From assembly GCF_009193295.2 (NCBI RefSeq), contig NZ_CP059973.1, positions 4,278,001 to 4,342,000 on the forward strand: DNA of 64,000 nt, given 5' to 3'. This DNA comes from Bacteroides luhongzhouii. Lineage in GTDB: Bacteria; Bacteroidota; Bacteroidia; Bacteroidales; Bacteroidaceae. The notes under the pieces are model-generated. The model did no database searches, was not told the DNA's origin, and saw only the letters and a list, made by a program, of their open reading frames with translations. Of this stretch, positions 42,527 to 52,952 are shown one piece after another. Numbering within the stretch: position 1 is the first letter of the stretch; each line of letters opens with the position of its first letter. Position numbers and translations under genes: made by a program.

Positions 42527-43981
42527 TTATTTATTTTTCTTCCAAAGCTTGCTCATATCTTCCAATGTCTTGCCTTTCGTTTCAGGTACCCAACGCCAAA
42601 CAAAGATAGCAGCAGCCACGCAGATAATACCATATAAACTATATGCAAACATCGGACTGAAGTCGTACAGTGCAGGGAAAGTAGAAGATACAATGTAATT
42701 GAATATCCATTGGAATGCTACAGCGATTGCCACCGCTTTACCACGGATCGTGTTCGGGAATATTTCCGAGATCAACACCCAGCAAATCGGCCCCCAAGAC
42801 ATCATAAAGAATGCTGCATACACAATTACTGAAAGTACCGGAAGAATACCCTTTATTGCCATGCTATCACACATTGCTACCGCAAATGCACCTACAGCCA
42901 TACCAATAGAACCGATTATCAATAGTGGCTTACGTCCGAAGCGGTCTACAGTGAAGATTGCAACTAATGTAAAGACAATGTTTACAATACCCATAATAAC
43001 TGTTTGCATCATGCCACCTCCTTCTGCACCTGCATTTTCGAAAATACGAGGAGCATAATAAAGTACCGCATTAATACCGATAGCCTGTTGGAATACAGAA
43101 AGCAAAATACCGATCACAATTACTGCCACTCCATAAGTAAAGATTTTCTCTGTCTTTTCATGAGCAGTAGCTTTAATATCATTAAGAATTTCCTGCGCTT
43201 TTGTCTTACCATTGATCTTTTCAAGGATCGAATAAGCCTTTTCATCCTGCTGTATCAATACAAGATAACGAGGAGTCTTCGGAACAAAGAACAACAACAG
43301 GCCAAAGAAAGCGGCAGGGAAAGCTTCCGAACCGAACATGTAACGCCATCCTTCATAAACAGTCCACATATCAGATTCAGCACTAACAGACAGTATACCG
43401 GCCGCATCTTTCAGAATAATAGGATTTTGATGTCCGCCCATAATCAAGAAATTCACAAAGTATACTACCAACATACCGAAGATGATAGCAAACTGGTTAC
43501 ATGATACAAGCGTTCCACGAATATTGGAAGGGGCTATTTCAGCAATATACATCGGACAGACTGCAGAAGCCAGTCCAACACCGATACCGCCCAAAACACG
43601 ATACAAATTAAAAGCAATCAGCAAATCCATATTCGGCTTTCCATATTCGAAAAATAGGACTTCAGGATAATAGGAACCTAATGCTGAAAGGAAAAAGAGT
43701 ACGGCAGCAAGCCTTAGAGAATTACGACGTCCCAAACGGGAAGCAAATATACCGGAGATCGCACCACCCAGTACACAGCCAATCAATGCACTGGAAGAAG
43801 TGATTCCATGCATTACTTTATTGTATTGAAAATCAGAGGCCGAAAGGAAAAAAGCCTCCAAACCTTTCTCTGCACCGGAAATAACTGCTGTATCGTATCC
43901 GAAAAGCAGTCCTCCCAGAATGGCGACAGAGGTTATCGAATATAGGTAGAGTTTACTACCTTCGTTCGTTGTATTAATCAT
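42527..43981 (-). CDS. xylE: D-xylose:proton symporter
   Basis: 484 residues from the ATG at 43981; the upstream extension to 44050 is low-complexity and lies in a repeat. Sugar-porter MFS family: 12 helices, GGLLFGYDTAVISGAE at the start, SRLGRRNSLR loop motif, RVLGGIGVGLASAVCPMYIAE, QQAIGINAVLYYAPRI, and the C-terminal PETKGKTLEDM. It imports xylose with protons. Last gene of the xylose locus. Confidence 0.93.
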   Translation of the reverse strand: MINTTNEGSKLYLYSITSVAILGGLLFGYDTAVISGAEKGLEAFFLSASDFQYNKVMHGITSSSALIGCVLGGAISGIFASRLGRRNSLRLAAVLFFLSALGSYYPEVLFFEYGKPNMDLLIAFNLYRVLGGIGVGLASAVCPMYIAEIAPSNIRGTLVSCNQFAIIFGMLVVYFVNFLIMGGHQNPIILKDAAGILSVSAESDMWTVYEGWRYMFGSEAFPAAFFGLLLFFVPKTPRYLVLIQQDEKAYSILEKINGKTKAQEILNDIKATAHEKTEKIFTYGVAVIVIGILLSVFQQAIGINAVLYYAPRIFENAGAEGGGMMQTVIMGIVNIVFTLVAIFTVDRFGRKPLLIIGSIGMAVGAFAVAMCDSMAIKGILPVLSVIVYAAFFMMSWGPICWVLISEIFPNTIRGKAVAIAVAFQWIFNYIVSSTFPALYDFSPMFAYSLYGIICVAAAIFVWRWVPETKGKTLEDMSKLWKKNK

Positions 43982-44025
43982 GGTTATAAGTAGATAAAGT
44001 AGTGTTGTAGTAGTTGGATATATAT

Positions 44026-44112
44026 CACCACAGACTTCACGGATTGACATAGATAAAATTCAAAATAAAAGAGAAGAAAATCAATCTGTGAGAATCCGTG
44101 TAATCTGTGGTG
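44026..44112. repeat. Inverted repeat of the CACAGATTACACGGATT type between xylA and xylE
   Basis: Arm 1 CACCACAGA-CTT-CACGGATT (44026-44045) pairs with AATCCGTG-TAA-TCTGTGGTG (44093-44112), with only the central triplet unpaired. The 47 nt between holds a second TCAATCTGTGAG partial copy. It resembles a dispersed intergenic repeat found in many Bacteroidetes. Confidence 0.6.
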
Positions 44113-44119
44113 GATTTAA

Positions 44120-45436
44120 TTAGCAATACATATTCAGAATTGCTTCATAAAGCTCTTGTTTACCGCTAGTCTGCTTCGGTTCACCGTTTGCTTTAGCATA
44201 AGCAACTACATCTTCCAAAGTCAACTTGCCATCTTCAAACTCCTTACCTTTACCGCCATCAAATGAAGCGTAACGGTCAGCCAGCATTTTCTTATACGGA
44301 GATTCGTTCAGCAGAGCAGCTGCACTTTCCAATGCACGAGCCATAGCATCCATACCTGCGATGTGAGCGATGAAGATATCTTCCAGGTCAGTAGAGTTAC
44401 GACGAGTCTTAGCGTCGAAGTTTGTTCCACCGTTACCCAAGCCACCGTTGCGGATAATTTGCATCATAGCTTGTGTCAGTTCGTAGTTATCAATCGGGAA
44501 TTGGTCTGTATCCCAACCATTCTGATAATCACCACGGTTAGCGTCGATAGAACCCAACATGCCGTTGTCTACTGCTACTGCCAATTCGTGTTCGAAAGTG
44601 TGACCAGCCAAAGTTGCGTGGTTTACTTCAATGTTCACTTTGAAATCTTTATCCAATCCATGAGCTTTCAAGAAGCCTATTACAGTTTCTGTATCGACAT
44701 CATACTGGTGTTTAGTCGGTTCCATCGGTTTCGGTTCGATCAGGAAAGTGCCTTTGAAACCACGGGCACGAGCATAATCACGAGCGATGGTCAGCATTTT
44801 TGCCAAGTGTTCTTTTTCACGTTTCTGATCTGTATTCAGAAGAGACATATAACCTTCACGTCCACCCCAGAATACATAGTTTTGACCACCTAATTCGATA
44901 GTTGCGTCGATTGCATTCTTGATCTGAACAGCAGCGCGAGCTACTACATCAAAATCAGGGTTAGTAGCTGCACCGTTCATGTAACGTGCATGACCAAATA
45001 CGTTGGCAGTACCCCACAACAGCTTAATGCCAGTTTCAGCTTGTTTCTGTTTTGCATAAGCTACGATTGCTTTCAGGTTAGCTTCGTATTCTTCGATGCT
45101 TGCACCTTCAGAAACCAAGTCCACATCGTGGAAACAGTAGTATTCGATACCCATTTTCTGCATGAATTCAAAACCTGCGTCCATTTTATCTTTTGCAGCT
45201 TGTATAGCGTCAGCATTACTATTCCAAGGGAATTGTTTTGTTCCGCCACCAAATTGGTCACCGCCTTCAGCACACAAAGTATGCCACCATGCCATAGCAA
45301 ATCTCAACCAATCTTTCATTTTCTTACCGTTGATAACCTTTTCAGCATCGTAGTAACGGAATGCCATCGGATTCTTACTATCTTTACCTTCGAACTTAAT
45401 CTTTTCAATTCCCGGGAAAAATTCTTTTGTTGCCAT
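44120..45436 (-). CDS. xylA: Xylose isomerase
   Basis: A 438-residue class II xylose isomerase, normal length. Catalytic and metal blocks: [13 protein letters not shown] (catalytic His and Asp), [33 protein letters not shown] (metal Glu/Lys/His), [20 protein letters not shown] (metal ligands) and GSIDANRGD. It converts xylose to xylulose. It follows xylB by 41 bp in the same direction, making the xylulose that XylB phosphorylates. Confidence 0.97.
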   Translation of the reverse strand: MATKEFFPGIEKIKFEGKDSKNPMAFRYYDAEKVINGKKMKDWLRFAMAWWHTLCAEGGDQFGGGTKQFPWNSNADAIQAAKDKMDAGFEFMQKMGIEYYCFHDVDLVSEGASIEEYEANLKAIVAYAKQKQAETGIKLLWGTANVFGHARYMNGAATNPDFDVVARAAVQIKNAIDATIELGGQNYVFWGGREGYMSLLNTDQKREKEHLAKMLTIARDYARARGFKGTFLIEPKPMEPTKHQYDVDTETVIGFLKAHGLDKDFKVNIEVNHATLAGHTFEHELAVAVDNGMLGSIDANRGDYQNGWDTDQFPIDNYELTQAMMQIIRNGGLGNGGTNFDAKTRRNSTDLEDIFIAHIAGMDAMARALESAAALLNESPYKKMLADRYASFDGGKGKEFEDGKLTLEDVVAYAKANGEPKQTSGKQELYEAILNMYC

Positions 45437-45477
45437 AATTCTTTTATTTTTTAAATGGTTATTATTTAAATTGTTAA

Positions 45478-47001
45478 TTATTTATCTGAAGAAAGAACCG
45501 GAGCCGGTATATTACCGGTCATCGACTTTTCAAGACGGTATTTCCATTTTGCATACGCGTCAGCATATTCCTGTCGTTTTGCCACATTAGGCTCAATCAC
45601 ATCCAGTTTGTCAAGCGTAGCAAATGCCTCATTATTATCCTTGTAGATACCTGCGCCAATGCCCGCACCTTTCGCGGCACCTACGGAACCATCCGTATCG
45701 TAAAGCTCGATAGTAGCTCCTGTGACTCCCGCCAAAGTATCACGGAAGATAGAACTCAAAAACATATTAGCGTGTCCGGCATGGATCATCTTCACAGGAA
45801 TTCCCATTTGCTCCATGATATCAATGCCATATTTAAAAGAGAATACAATACCTTCTTGAGCGGCACGAATAATATGATGTTTGCCATGCGTATTAAAGTC
45901 CAGTCCACGAATACTGCAACCGATTTCTTTATTGTTCAGCATACGTTCGGCACCGTTACCAAACGGCAGGATACTGATTCCTGCACTGCCGATAGGAGCT
46001 TTGGAAGCTAATACATTCATTTCATTATAAGATATTCCTTCGGGAGCAATGTTGCGTTTTACCCATGAATTGAGAATACCTGTTCCATTGATGCAAAGCA
46101 ATACTCCCAAACGTGTCTGATCTATGGTATGATTGACATGCGCAAAGGTATTGACACGTGACTGCGGATCATAGTTCACTTCACCGTTCACGCCATAAAC
46201 CACTCCCGATGTTCCTGCCGTAGAAGCAATCTCTCCCGGATTAAACACATTCAAAGAAAGGGCATTGTTAGGCTGGTCGCCTGCACGATAGGTAATCGGT
46301 GTCCCTTCTTTCAGTCCAAGCTCTTTGGCAGCTATTGCATTTACACGTCCCTGTTCAGCAAAAGTCGGCTTAATATCTGCAATCAAAGAAGAATCAAACC
46401 CGTAATAATCCATTAAGAAATCAGCCACCCGATTGTTCTTGAAATCCCAGAACATACCTTCCGAAAGTCCGGAAACAGTAGTGCAGATTTCTCCACTCAA
46501 CTTCATGGCAATATAATCGCCCGGCAGCATTATCTTATCAATCTGCTCATAGATGGCCGGTTCGTTTTCTTTAATCCACGCCAACTTGGAAGCGGTAAAA
46601 TTTCCCGGTGAGTTCAACAAATGAGAAAGACATCTCTCCTCCCCGATTGTCTCAAACGCTTTCTGACCGTATGGCACCGCACGAGAGTCACACCAGATGA
46701 TAGCAGGACGCAATACATGCTGATTCTTATCAACACAAACCAATCCGTGCATCTGATAAGAGATACCGATGGCTTTAATTTCAGCGGCACTAACTCCGGA
46801 TTCGGTCATAATAGCCTGCGTGGACAACTTTAAGTTTTCCCACCAACTTTCAGGATCTTGTTCCGCCCATCCGGGATTCACTGCAATAATATTCGCTTCT
46901 GTTTTCGGAAAAAATGCCGATGACACACATTTACCAGTTTCAGCATTTACCAAACTCGCTTTTACAGACGAGCTACCGATGTCATAACCTAATAGAAACA
47001 T
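45478..47001 (-). CDS. xylB: Xylulokinase
   Basis: A 507-residue FGGY-family kinase. N-terminal ATPase motif [16 protein letters not shown], the substrate block QMHGLVCVD, catalytic-region [15 protein letters not shown], and C-terminal ATP-binding region [14 protein letters not shown] with [14 protein letters not shown]. It phosphorylates D-xylulose to xylulose 5-phosphate for the pentose phosphate pathway. It sits between the Nudix regulator and xylA. Confidence 0.94.
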   Translation of the reverse strand: MFLLGYDIGSSSVKASLVNAETGKCVSSAFFPKTEANIIAVNPGWAEQDPESWWENLKLSTQAIMTESGVSAAEIKAIGISYQMHGLVCVDKNQHVLRPAIIWCDSRAVPYGQKAFETIGEERCLSHLLNSPGNFTASKLAWIKENEPAIYEQIDKIMLPGDYIAMKLSGEICTTVSGLSEGMFWDFKNNRVADFLMDYYGFDSSLIADIKPTFAEQGRVNAIAAKELGLKEGTPITYRAGDQPNNALSLNVFNPGEIASTAGTSGVVYGVNGEVNYDPQSRVNTFAHVNHTIDQTRLGVLLCINGTGILNSWVKRNIAPEGISYNEMNVLASKAPIGSAGISILPFGNGAERMLNNKEIGCSIRGLDFNTHGKHHIIRAAQEGIVFSFKYGIDIMEQMGIPVKMIHAGHANMFLSSIFRDTLAGVTGATIELYDTDGSVGAAKGAGIGAGIYKDNNEAFATLDKLDVIEPNVAKRQEYADAYAKWKYRLEKSMTGNIPAPVLSSDK

Positions 47002-47009
47002 AATTTTAT

Positions 47010-47042
47010 TTACGATTAAACGATTTACTATTTACGATTTAA
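47010..47042. repeat. Copy 2 of a dispersed TTTAC(A/G)ATTT repeat
   Basis: TTTACGATTAAACGATTTAC followed by TATTTACGATTTAACG, just upstream of xylB. Similar to 38262-38288. Confidence 0.5.
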
Positions 47043-47106
47043 CGCTCAATGCCCGACAATTAATACTATAACATTCAACGCCTAATACTTAATACTTGAA
47101 TAAAGT

Positions 47107-47844
47107 CTACCTTCTCACCTTATTATATATCTTCTTATCAAATTTATAATAACGGGCAGCACGGTGAGCCACTCCTTGTTGCTTTTCTTCCAAAGGAACT
47201 ACATATTCCATCATTGCTATTTTCTTATGGAAGTTGCGCACATCCACGGCTTTGTCATATACTAATTCAAAAAGGGTCCTCAATTGTGCGGCTGTAAATT
47301 TACGCGGAAGCAGTTCGAACAATATGGAAGGATTAAATTCTACAAACTGCCGAATGTAAGTCATTGCCTCCTTTATAATCAGATTATGGTCAAAAGCCAA
47401 TGTTTTCACGTCTTTCAAAGCGATCCAGCAAGCCTGGTGATCGTCCAGATTCTTATCCAATGTACGGTCTATCTTTACCATTGACATATAGGCAATAGTA
47501 ACAATGCGCTCCACTTTTGACTGCATGGCTCTTTCCAACCAACGTACATCTTTCGGATTACTCGTTCTGTTTTTAGAACCAAATGCTTTAAACTGCATCA
47601 GATTCACATTTTTAAGTCCTGTCAATTCATACAAAACTCGTTGTGCAGCTTCATCCAAGGCTTCGTCCATATAGATAAGACTTCCGGGAAGTTTCATATC
47701 ATGATATACTTCTCCATTATCCTCACCTGCACGTTTTACAAGCAACACTTTCAGTTGTTCTCCGTCAAAACCAATCACTACACAGTCTACTGATATATGA
47801 TTGTTTGCTAAAGGTGTATTTTTCTGTAAATTTTGCATATCCAT
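47107..47844 (-). CDS. Nudix-family (NrtR/AraR-like) regulator of xylose genes
   Basis: About 245 residues from Met7 of the longest frame (47844) or Met9 (47838). The first ATG at 47862 lies inside a predicted -7 box and is therefore unlikely. N-terminal Nudix-like domain (about 15-150): the Nudix box region reads LPGSLIYMDEALDEAAQRVL and lacks the REUXEE glutamates, so it is probably a sensor, not a hydrolase. C-terminal winged helix (about 165-240, LLPRKFTAAQLRTLFELVYD). Such regulators control pentose genes in Bacteroides (e.g. AraR). Confidence 0.85.
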   Translation of the reverse strand: MDMQNLQKNTPLANNHISVDCVVIGFDGEQLKVLLVKRAGEDNGEVYHDMKLPGSLIYMDEALDEAAQRVLYELTGLKNVNLMQFKAFGSKNRTSNPKDVRWLERAMQSKVERIVTIAYMSMVKIDRTLDKNLDDHQACWIALKDVKTLAFDHNLIIKEAMTYIRQFVEFNPSILFELLPRKFTAAQLRTLFELVYDKAVDVRNFHKKIAMMEYVVPLEEKQQGVAHRAARYYKFDKKIYNKVRR

Positions 47845-48178
47845 TTCTTTAAAACGATGCAAATATAGATGCTAAACCCCATCAAAACAAAATAAGAAAT
47901 ATGCTATAAAACATTGTTTTTCATATAAATACATATCATATATTCTACAATATGAATAGTTAGTGTTATCTTACGAATTACAATATGTATTTTAGTGTTT
48001 CCACGGACGAGTAATTGTATAAAGTACAAAAACTAGATTGACGCTTTATTATCAGTACTTTTCATATCTTTTCCAACAGACATCAGCAAAGATACTTATT
48101 GTATTTTAAACGATATGTCATTTTGTACCTTATCGTTTTTTATTCTATCTTTGTCGGGTAAATATTAAAAAAACTAAA
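47845..48178. other. Divergent promoter region, Nudix regulator and thiD
   Basis: 334 bp without a gene. Minus strand: TATATTTG box at 47867-47860 for the regulator. Plus strand: TTTG (48122-48125), 20 bp, TATCTTTG (48146-48153) for thiD, 25 bp before its ATG. The middle is AT-rich with several ATAT-rich direct repeats. No TPP riboswitch core (CTGAGA) was seen ahead of thiD. Confidence 0.6.
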
Positions 48179-49015
48179 ATGGAACGTCATCCAGTCATTT
48201 TATCTATTGCCGGCTCCGATTGTTCGGGAGGCGCAGGTATTCAGGCAGACATAAAAACAATCTCGGCTTTAGGAGGATATGCAGCATCGGCCATTACTGC
48301 CATCACCGTACAAAATACACTGGGAGTACGTGCCGTACAGTCCATTTCTCCAGATATTGTTCGCGGACAAATAGAAGCAGTGATGGACGATCTGCAACCG
48401 GTTGCCATCAAAATAGGAATGATAAATGATATTCAAATTGTTCGTGTAATTTCCGACTGTTTACAAAAATATTCGCCTGCATACATCGTTTACGATCCGG
48501 TAATGGTATCTACCAGCGGAAGGAAACTTATGACAGATGAAGCGATAGAAGAAATCAAAAAAGAACTTTTACCGCTCGTCACATTAATCACTCCCAATAT
48601 TGACGAAGCAAAAGTACTTACAGGTAAAAATATTCACAACATTCAGGATATGCAGGCTGCTGCCAAAATGCTGACGGATGATTATCAGACTAATATCTTA
48701 CTAAAAGGCGGACATCTGGAAGGAGACAATATGTGCGACCTTTTGCATACGTCCGAATTTATCTACCATATATATGAAGAGAAAAAAATAGAAAGCCATA
48801 ATCTGCATGGAACGGGATGTACCCTCTCTTCCGCCATTGCCACCTATCTTGCCAAAGGCTATCCCATGCGAGAATCTATCCAGCATGCGAAAGCATATAT
48901 CACTCAAGCCATTATCGCAGGAAAAGAATTGAATATCGGGCATGGCAACGGCCCTTTATGGCATTTTCCGGACTCCGTTGCACAAATGTGTACATTTTGT
49001 GCGGTTGTATCATAA
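48179..49015 (+). CDS. thiD: Hydroxymethylpyrimidine/phosphomethylpyrimidine kinase
   Basis: A 278-residue ribokinase-fold kinase: SIAGSDCSGGAGIQADIKTI (substrate site), AVKIG-like block VAIKIGMINDIQ, VYDPVMVSTSG, LITPNIDEAKVLTG, and the anion-hole motif LHGTGCTLSSAIAT with catalytic Cys/Asp equivalents. It phosphorylates HMP twice for thiamine synthesis. Single thiamine gene in this neighbourhood, so it may serve salvage. Confidence 0.93.
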   Translation: MERHPVILSIAGSDCSGGAGIQADIKTISALGGYAASAITAITVQNTLGVRAVQSISPDIVRGQIEAVMDDLQPVAIKIGMINDIQIVRVISDCLQKYSPAYIVYDPVMVSTSGRKLMTDEAIEEIKKELLPLVTLITPNIDEAKVLTGKNIHNIQDMQAAAKMLTDDYQTNILLKGGHLEGDNMCDLLHTSEFIYHIYEEKKIESHNLHGTGCTLSSAIATYLAKGYPMRESIQHAKAYITQAIIAGKELNIGHGNGPLWHFPDSVAQMCTFCAVVS

Positions 49016-49022
49016 AAATACG

Positions 49023-49030
49023 TAACTTTG
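49023..49030 (+). promoter_or_regulatory. Probable -7 box of fabD
   Basis: TAACTTTG, 36 bp before the fabD start and 8 bp after the thiD stop. Confidence 0.5.
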
Positions 49031-49065
49031 CACCCGCAATTAAAAATCAATTAAATAATAAAAAT

Positions 49066-49953
49066 ATGAAAGCATTTGTATTTCCCGGTCAAGGCGCCCA
49101 ATTTGTAGGAATGGGTAAAGACCTGTATGAAAACTCAGCTTTAGCAAAAGAATTGTTTGAAAAAGCAAATGATATCCTCGGATATCGCATTACAGATATC
49201 ATGTTCGATGGCACAGACGAAGATCTTCGTCAGACAAAGGTTACTCAACCTGCCGTATTCCTTCACTCTGTTATTTCTGCTCTTTGCATGGGCGACGACT
49301 TCAAGCCGGAAATGACTGCCGGTCACTCACTTGGTGAATTCTCTGCATTGGTAGCTGCCGGCGCATTGAGTTTTGAAGATGGATTGAAACTCGTGTATGC
49401 ACGTGCAATGGCTATGCAGAAAGCTTGTGAAGCTACTCCTTCCACCATGGCCGCCATTATCGCATTGCCGGATGAGAAAGTAGAAGAAATCTGTGCAGCA
49501 GTAAATGCAGAAGGCGAAGTTTGCGTACCGGCCAACTACAACTGTCCGGGACAAATCGTTATCTCTGGTTCTGTACCGGGTATCGAAAAGGCTTGCGAAC
49601 TGATGAAAGCTGCCGGAGCAAAACGTGCTCTTCCGCTGAAAGTGGGTGGTGCTTTCCATTCTCCATTGATGGATCCTGCTAAAGTAGAATTGGAAGCTGC
49701 TATCAAAGCTACCGAAGTACATACTCCTAAATGTCCGGTATATCAGAATGTGGATGCACTTCCTCACACTGACCCTGCAGAAATCAAAAAGAACCTGGTT
49801 GCTCAATTGACTGCTTCCGTACGTTGGACACAATCAGTAAAGAATATGGTTGCTGACGGTGCTACTGATTTTACAGAATGTGGCCCGGGCGCTGTACTTC
49901 AAGGATTGATTAAAAAGATTGACGGTACTGTCAATGCTCACGGTATTGCATAA
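49066..49953 (+). CDS. fabD: Malonyl-CoA:ACP transacylase
   Basis: 295 residues from the ATG at 49066. An in-frame extension back to 48817 overlaps thiD and has no family similarity. Signature FVFPGQGAQFVGMGKD at the start, nucleophile motif GHSLGEFSAL (Ser near 91), later Arg and His motifs (PSTMAAII and GGAFHSPLMD, the catalytic His). It loads malonate on acyl carrier protein for fatty acid synthesis. A strong terminator follows. Confidence 0.95.
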   Translation: MKAFVFPGQGAQFVGMGKDLYENSALAKELFEKANDILGYRITDIMFDGTDEDLRQTKVTQPAVFLHSVISALCMGDDFKPEMTAGHSLGEFSALVAAGALSFEDGLKLVYARAMAMQKACEATPSTMAAIIALPDEKVEEICAAVNAEGEVCVPANYNCPGQIVISGSVPGIEKACELMKAAGAKRALPLKVGGAFHSPLMDPAKVELEAAIKATEVHTPKCPVYQNVDALPHTDPAEIKKNLVAQLTASVRWTQSVKNMVADGATDFTECGPGAVLQGLIKKIDGTVNAHGIA

Positions 49954-49983
49954 ATATCCGTAAGACAGACTTCATCTTCATAT

Positions 49984-50022
49984 AAAAAAGCGTGTTGGCA
50001 ACTATTGCCAACACGCTTTTTT
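49984..50022 (+). terminator. Terminator of fabD
   Basis: A perfect 18 bp stem (AAAAAAGCGTGTTGGCAA with its complement) around CTA, flanked by T on the plus strand. Confidence 0.9.
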
Positions 50023-50153
50023 ATATATGAGAACCATTGGTAGAAAACCAATGAACATGTTGTAAAACACCCTGGTACTTTTCTTTTCCGGCAAACTTTC
50101 CGAATCTTTCTTTTGTTTTTATTATAGGAATCATTTACCCCAATTTATGAGCC

Positions 50154-51284
50154 ATGAAAATACATGAATATCAAGCGAAAGAGATTTTCTCCAAGTACGG
50201 AATACCTGTCGAGAGGCACACTTTATGCCGTACTGCCGCAGGCGTTCTAGCTGCATACCGGAGGATGGGAACAGACAGAGTCGTTATAAAGGCACAAGTA
50301 TTAACCGGAGGCCGAGGAAAAGCCGGAGGAGTGAAACTGGTAAACAATACGGAAGATGCGTACCAGGAAGCTAAGAATATTCTCGGAATGAGTATTAAAG
50401 GGCTTCCGGTCAATCAAGTCCTAGTCAGCGAGGCAGTCGATATTGCTGCAGAATATTACGTCAGCTATACCATCGACCGGAATACACGTTCTGTCATTCT
50501 GATGATGAGTGCATCCGGCGGTATGGATATTGAAGAGGTAGCCTGTCAGACACCGGAGAAAATCATCCGATATTCAATTAATCCATTCATTGGCCTTCCC
50601 GACTACCTGGCAAGGCGTTTCGCTTTCGCTCTCTTCCCCCAAATGGAACAGGCAGGTAAAATGGCCGTCATCCTTCAGGAACTTTATAAAATCTTTGTGG
50701 AGAATGACGCGTCGCTAGTGGAAGTAAATCCGCTGGCACTTACAAAGAAAGGTACGTTAATAGCTATTGACGCAAAGATTGCTTTTGATGACAATGCGCT
50801 CTATCGTCATCCGGAGATTCATGCTTTGTTTGATCCGGCGGAAGAAGAAAAAGTGGAAGCAGACGCCAAAGATAAAGGATTCAGTTATGTCCACATGGAC
50901 GGCAATATCGGTTGTATGGTAAATGGCGCCGGACTTGCCATGGCTACTATGGACATGATTAAACTTTACGGCGGTCAGCCTGCTAATTTTCTCGACATCG
51001 GTGGCAGCTCCAATCCTGTCAAGGTCATTGAAGCAATGAAACTCTTATTGCAGGATGAGAAAGTAAAAGTGGTCCTGATTAATATTTTCGGAGGGATCAC
51101 TCGTTGCGATGATGTGGCAATGGGACTTCTCCAGGCATTCGAACAAATAAACAGCAATGTCCCTGTCATCGTCCGGCTTACAGGCACCAATGAACATATC
51201 GGACGGGAACTGTTACGGAATTACAGCCGTTTCCAAATAGCCACAACGATGAAAGAGGCTGCTCTTATGGCTCTAAAAGCATAA
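50154..51284 (+). CDS. sucC: Succinyl-CoA ligase, beta subunit
   Basis: A 376-residue ADP-forming beta subunit. ATP-grasp fold: N-terminus [18 protein letters not shown], nucleotide lysine in [25 protein letters not shown] metal site, and the power helix region [19 protein letters not shown] with DIGGSSNP. With SucD it interconverts succinyl-CoA and succinate with nucleotide phosphorylation. sucD follows 32 bp later. Confidence 0.95.
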   Translation: MKIHEYQAKEIFSKYGIPVERHTLCRTAAGVLAAYRRMGTDRVVIKAQVLTGGRGKAGGVKLVNNTEDAYQEAKNILGMSIKGLPVNQVLVSEAVDIAAEYYVSYTIDRNTRSVILMMSASGGMDIEEVACQTPEKIIRYSINPFIGLPDYLARRFAFALFPQMEQAGKMAVILQELYKIFVENDASLVEVNPLALTKKGTLIAIDAKIAFDDNALYRHPEIHALFDPAEEEKVEADAKDKGFSYVHMDGNIGCMVNGAGLAMATMDMIKLYGGQPANFLDIGGSSNPVKVIEAMKLLLQDEKVKVVLINIFGGITRCDDVAMGLLQAFEQINSNVPVIVRLTGTNEHIGRELLRNYSRFQIATTMKEAALMALKA

Positions 51285-51316
51285 TACGTACCAAATCACT
51301 AAAAAATAAAGCAATT

Positions 51317-52195
51317 ATGAGCATACTAATAGATAAATCCACCCGTTTGATTGTACAGGGAATCACCGGCAGAGACGGGCTTTTCCATGCCAAGAAGATG
51401 AAAGAATACGGAACTAATGTGGTCGGGGGTACTTCTCCGGGCAAAGGAGGAACAGATGTGGACGGAATCCCCGTATTCAATACCATGTATGATGCTGTCG
51501 AACAGACAAAAGCTAATACCTCCATCATTTTCGTTCCGGCACGTTTTGCGGCAGATGCTATCATGGAGGCAGCAGACGCAGGCATCCGGATCATAGTCTG
51601 CATTGCAGAAGGAATCCCCACACTGGACGTGATTAAGGCGCATCGGTTTGCCGAACAAAAAGGTGCCATGTTGATCGGGCCTAACTGTCCGGGACTTATC
51701 TCTCCGGGAAAAAGCATGGTTGGCATCTTACCGGGACAAGTCTTTTTAGAAGGGAAAGTAGGTGTCATCAGCCGTAGCGGAACACTTACTTACGAGATTG
51801 TATATCACTTAACAGCTAATGGAATGGGGCAATCCACTGCTATCGGCATCGGAGGCGATCCTGTTGTAGGACTTCACTTCCGCCAACTGTTGGAAATGTT
51901 TCAGAATGATCCGGAAACAGAAGCAATCGTCCTGATTGGAGAGATTGGAGGAAATGCGGAAGAGCAAGCGGCCGAATATATCCGCAATAATGTAACCAAA
52001 CCTGTGGTTGCATTTATTGCCGGACAATCAGCTCCTCCGGGAAAACAAATGGGGCATGCAGGTGCTATCATTTCGGGAAGCTCCGGTTCGGCAAAAGAGA
52101 AAATTGAATCTTTGGAAGCAGCTGGTATCCAGGTAGCACAAGAGCCTTCGGATATACCCAAACTATTGAAAAAACAAACTCCAAAAGAGAAATAA
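51317..52195 (+). CDS. sucD: Succinyl-CoA ligase, alpha subunit
   Basis: A 292-residue alpha subunit. CoA-binding Rossmann domain ([20 protein letters not shown]), [11 protein letters not shown] block, and the phosphohistidine motif GHAGAIISG (His247), which shuttles phosphate between CoA and nucleotide sites. It partners SucC. The 3' end runs into a decayed antisense gene fragment. Confidence 0.95.
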   Translation: MSILIDKSTRLIVQGITGRDGLFHAKKMKEYGTNVVGGTSPGKGGTDVDGIPVFNTMYDAVEQTKANTSIIFVPARFAADAIMEAADAGIRIIVCIAEGIPTLDVIKAHRFAEQKGAMLIGPNCPGLISPGKSMVGILPGQVFLEGKVGVISRSGTLTYEIVYHLTANGMGQSTAIGIGGDPVVGLHFRQLLEMFQNDPETEAIVLIGEIGGNAEEQAAEYIRNNVTKPVVAFIAGQSAPPGKQMGHAGAIISGSSGSAKEKIESLEAAGIQVAQEPSDIPKLLKKQTPKEK

Positions 52196-52330
52196 AAAAT
52201 AGAAGCAGTTATAAGAAGAGCATTCATCGGATAAGCGCAGAAGAAACCGAAAAGCATAGCCAACTGCATCATAAACCAGAATATCCATGTATCTTTGGGC
52301 AATGACTCATTGATGAATAGCACAAAATAA
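52196..52330 (-). pseudogene. Fragment of a DUF4396-like membrane protein
   Basis: The minus strand encodes FINESLPKDTWIFWFMMQLA and MLFGFFCAYPMNALLI, which matches the conserved C-terminal end of DUF4396 proteins (FWFMMQ-x(n)-GF-x(n)-YP-x-N-x-x-L). Upstream the frame runs to a stop within about 70 bp and no start or remaining body is present. Downstream it has no stop before sucD. It is a remnant, not a gene. Confidence 0.5.
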
Positions 52331-52395
52331 ACAATTAAATTGGAACTTAATAATATGGTGGATGACGAGGAAGATAATAATGAGGATTAAAAGGA

Positions 52396-52429
52396 AGAAG
52401 GGCGCGCTAGTTACCTAGTGCGCCCTTCT
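52396..52429. terminator. Bidirectional hairpin between sucD and the RRM gene
   Basis: AGAAGGGCGCGCTAG (52396-52410) pairs with CTAGTGCGCCCTTCT (52415-52429) with one G-T wobble and a TTAC loop. Confidence 0.8.
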
Positions 52430-52453
52430 CTATTACTGTCTATTTATTCAGTA

Positions 52454-52699
52454 TTAGTTCTTTGGCAATGCTTCTTTCACTACCATTGAACGACCTACAT
52501 ATTCTGCACCGTTCAATTGTTTGATAGCGTTGTTAGCTTCTGTATCATCCGGCATTTCGATAAACGCAAAACCTTTTGATCTTCTAGTTTCACGATCTGT
52601 GATTAACTTTACTGAAGCAACTGTTCCATACTCTTCCATTACATGTCTCAAATCCGATTCCTTAACATTATAGCTAAGATTTCCAATGTACAAATTCAT
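52454..52699 (-). CDS. RRM-domain RNA-binding protein
   Basis: 81 residues from the ATG at 52699; the ATG at 52708 falls in the predicted -7 box TATATTTG (52713-52706). A single RRM: RNP2 LYIGNL at residues 3-8, RNP1 KGFAFIEM at about 42-49. Such short RRM proteins are abundant global RNA binders in Bacteroides. With the box six bases before the ATG, the mRNA may have almost no leader. Confidence 0.9.
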   Translation of the reverse strand: MNLYIGNLSYNVKESDLRHVMEEYGTVASVKLITDRETRRSKGFAFIEMPDDTEANNAIKQLNGAEYVGRSMVVKEALPKN

Positions 52700-52705
52700 A
52701 AAATA

Positions 52706-52713
52706 CAAATATA
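52706..52713 (-). promoter_or_regulatory. Probable -7 box of the RRM gene, very short leader
   Basis: TATATTTG on the minus strand, six bases before the ATG at 52699. Confidence 0.45.
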
Positions 52714-52952
52714 AAAAATTAATAATTCAATAAGAAAGTTTTAGGAAGATCTTAATTAGAGATGGATATGCTCAAATAAATGAGAAGATTCATGTAAAAA
52801 AATCAAATCGTAATAAACCTCTTTATTGTTGTTGGTACAAAGGAAAGCATTATTTGGAGATATTGCACTATATTCCCTCCTTTTTCTTTTCTCAAAACAT
52901 CTTTTTTATGAAAATAGGTCAATACTTAACGTTCGTATCCTTTTATATCGGG

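Noticed and set aside
47845..48178. TPP riboswitch ahead of thiD
   Set aside because: The conserved CTGAGA and ACCTGA cores are absent from the 334 bp region.
48817..49065. N-terminal extension of FabD by 83 codons
   Set aside because: It overlaps thiD in another frame; FabD proteins begin at the Met before AFVFPGQG, and a -7 box lies between.
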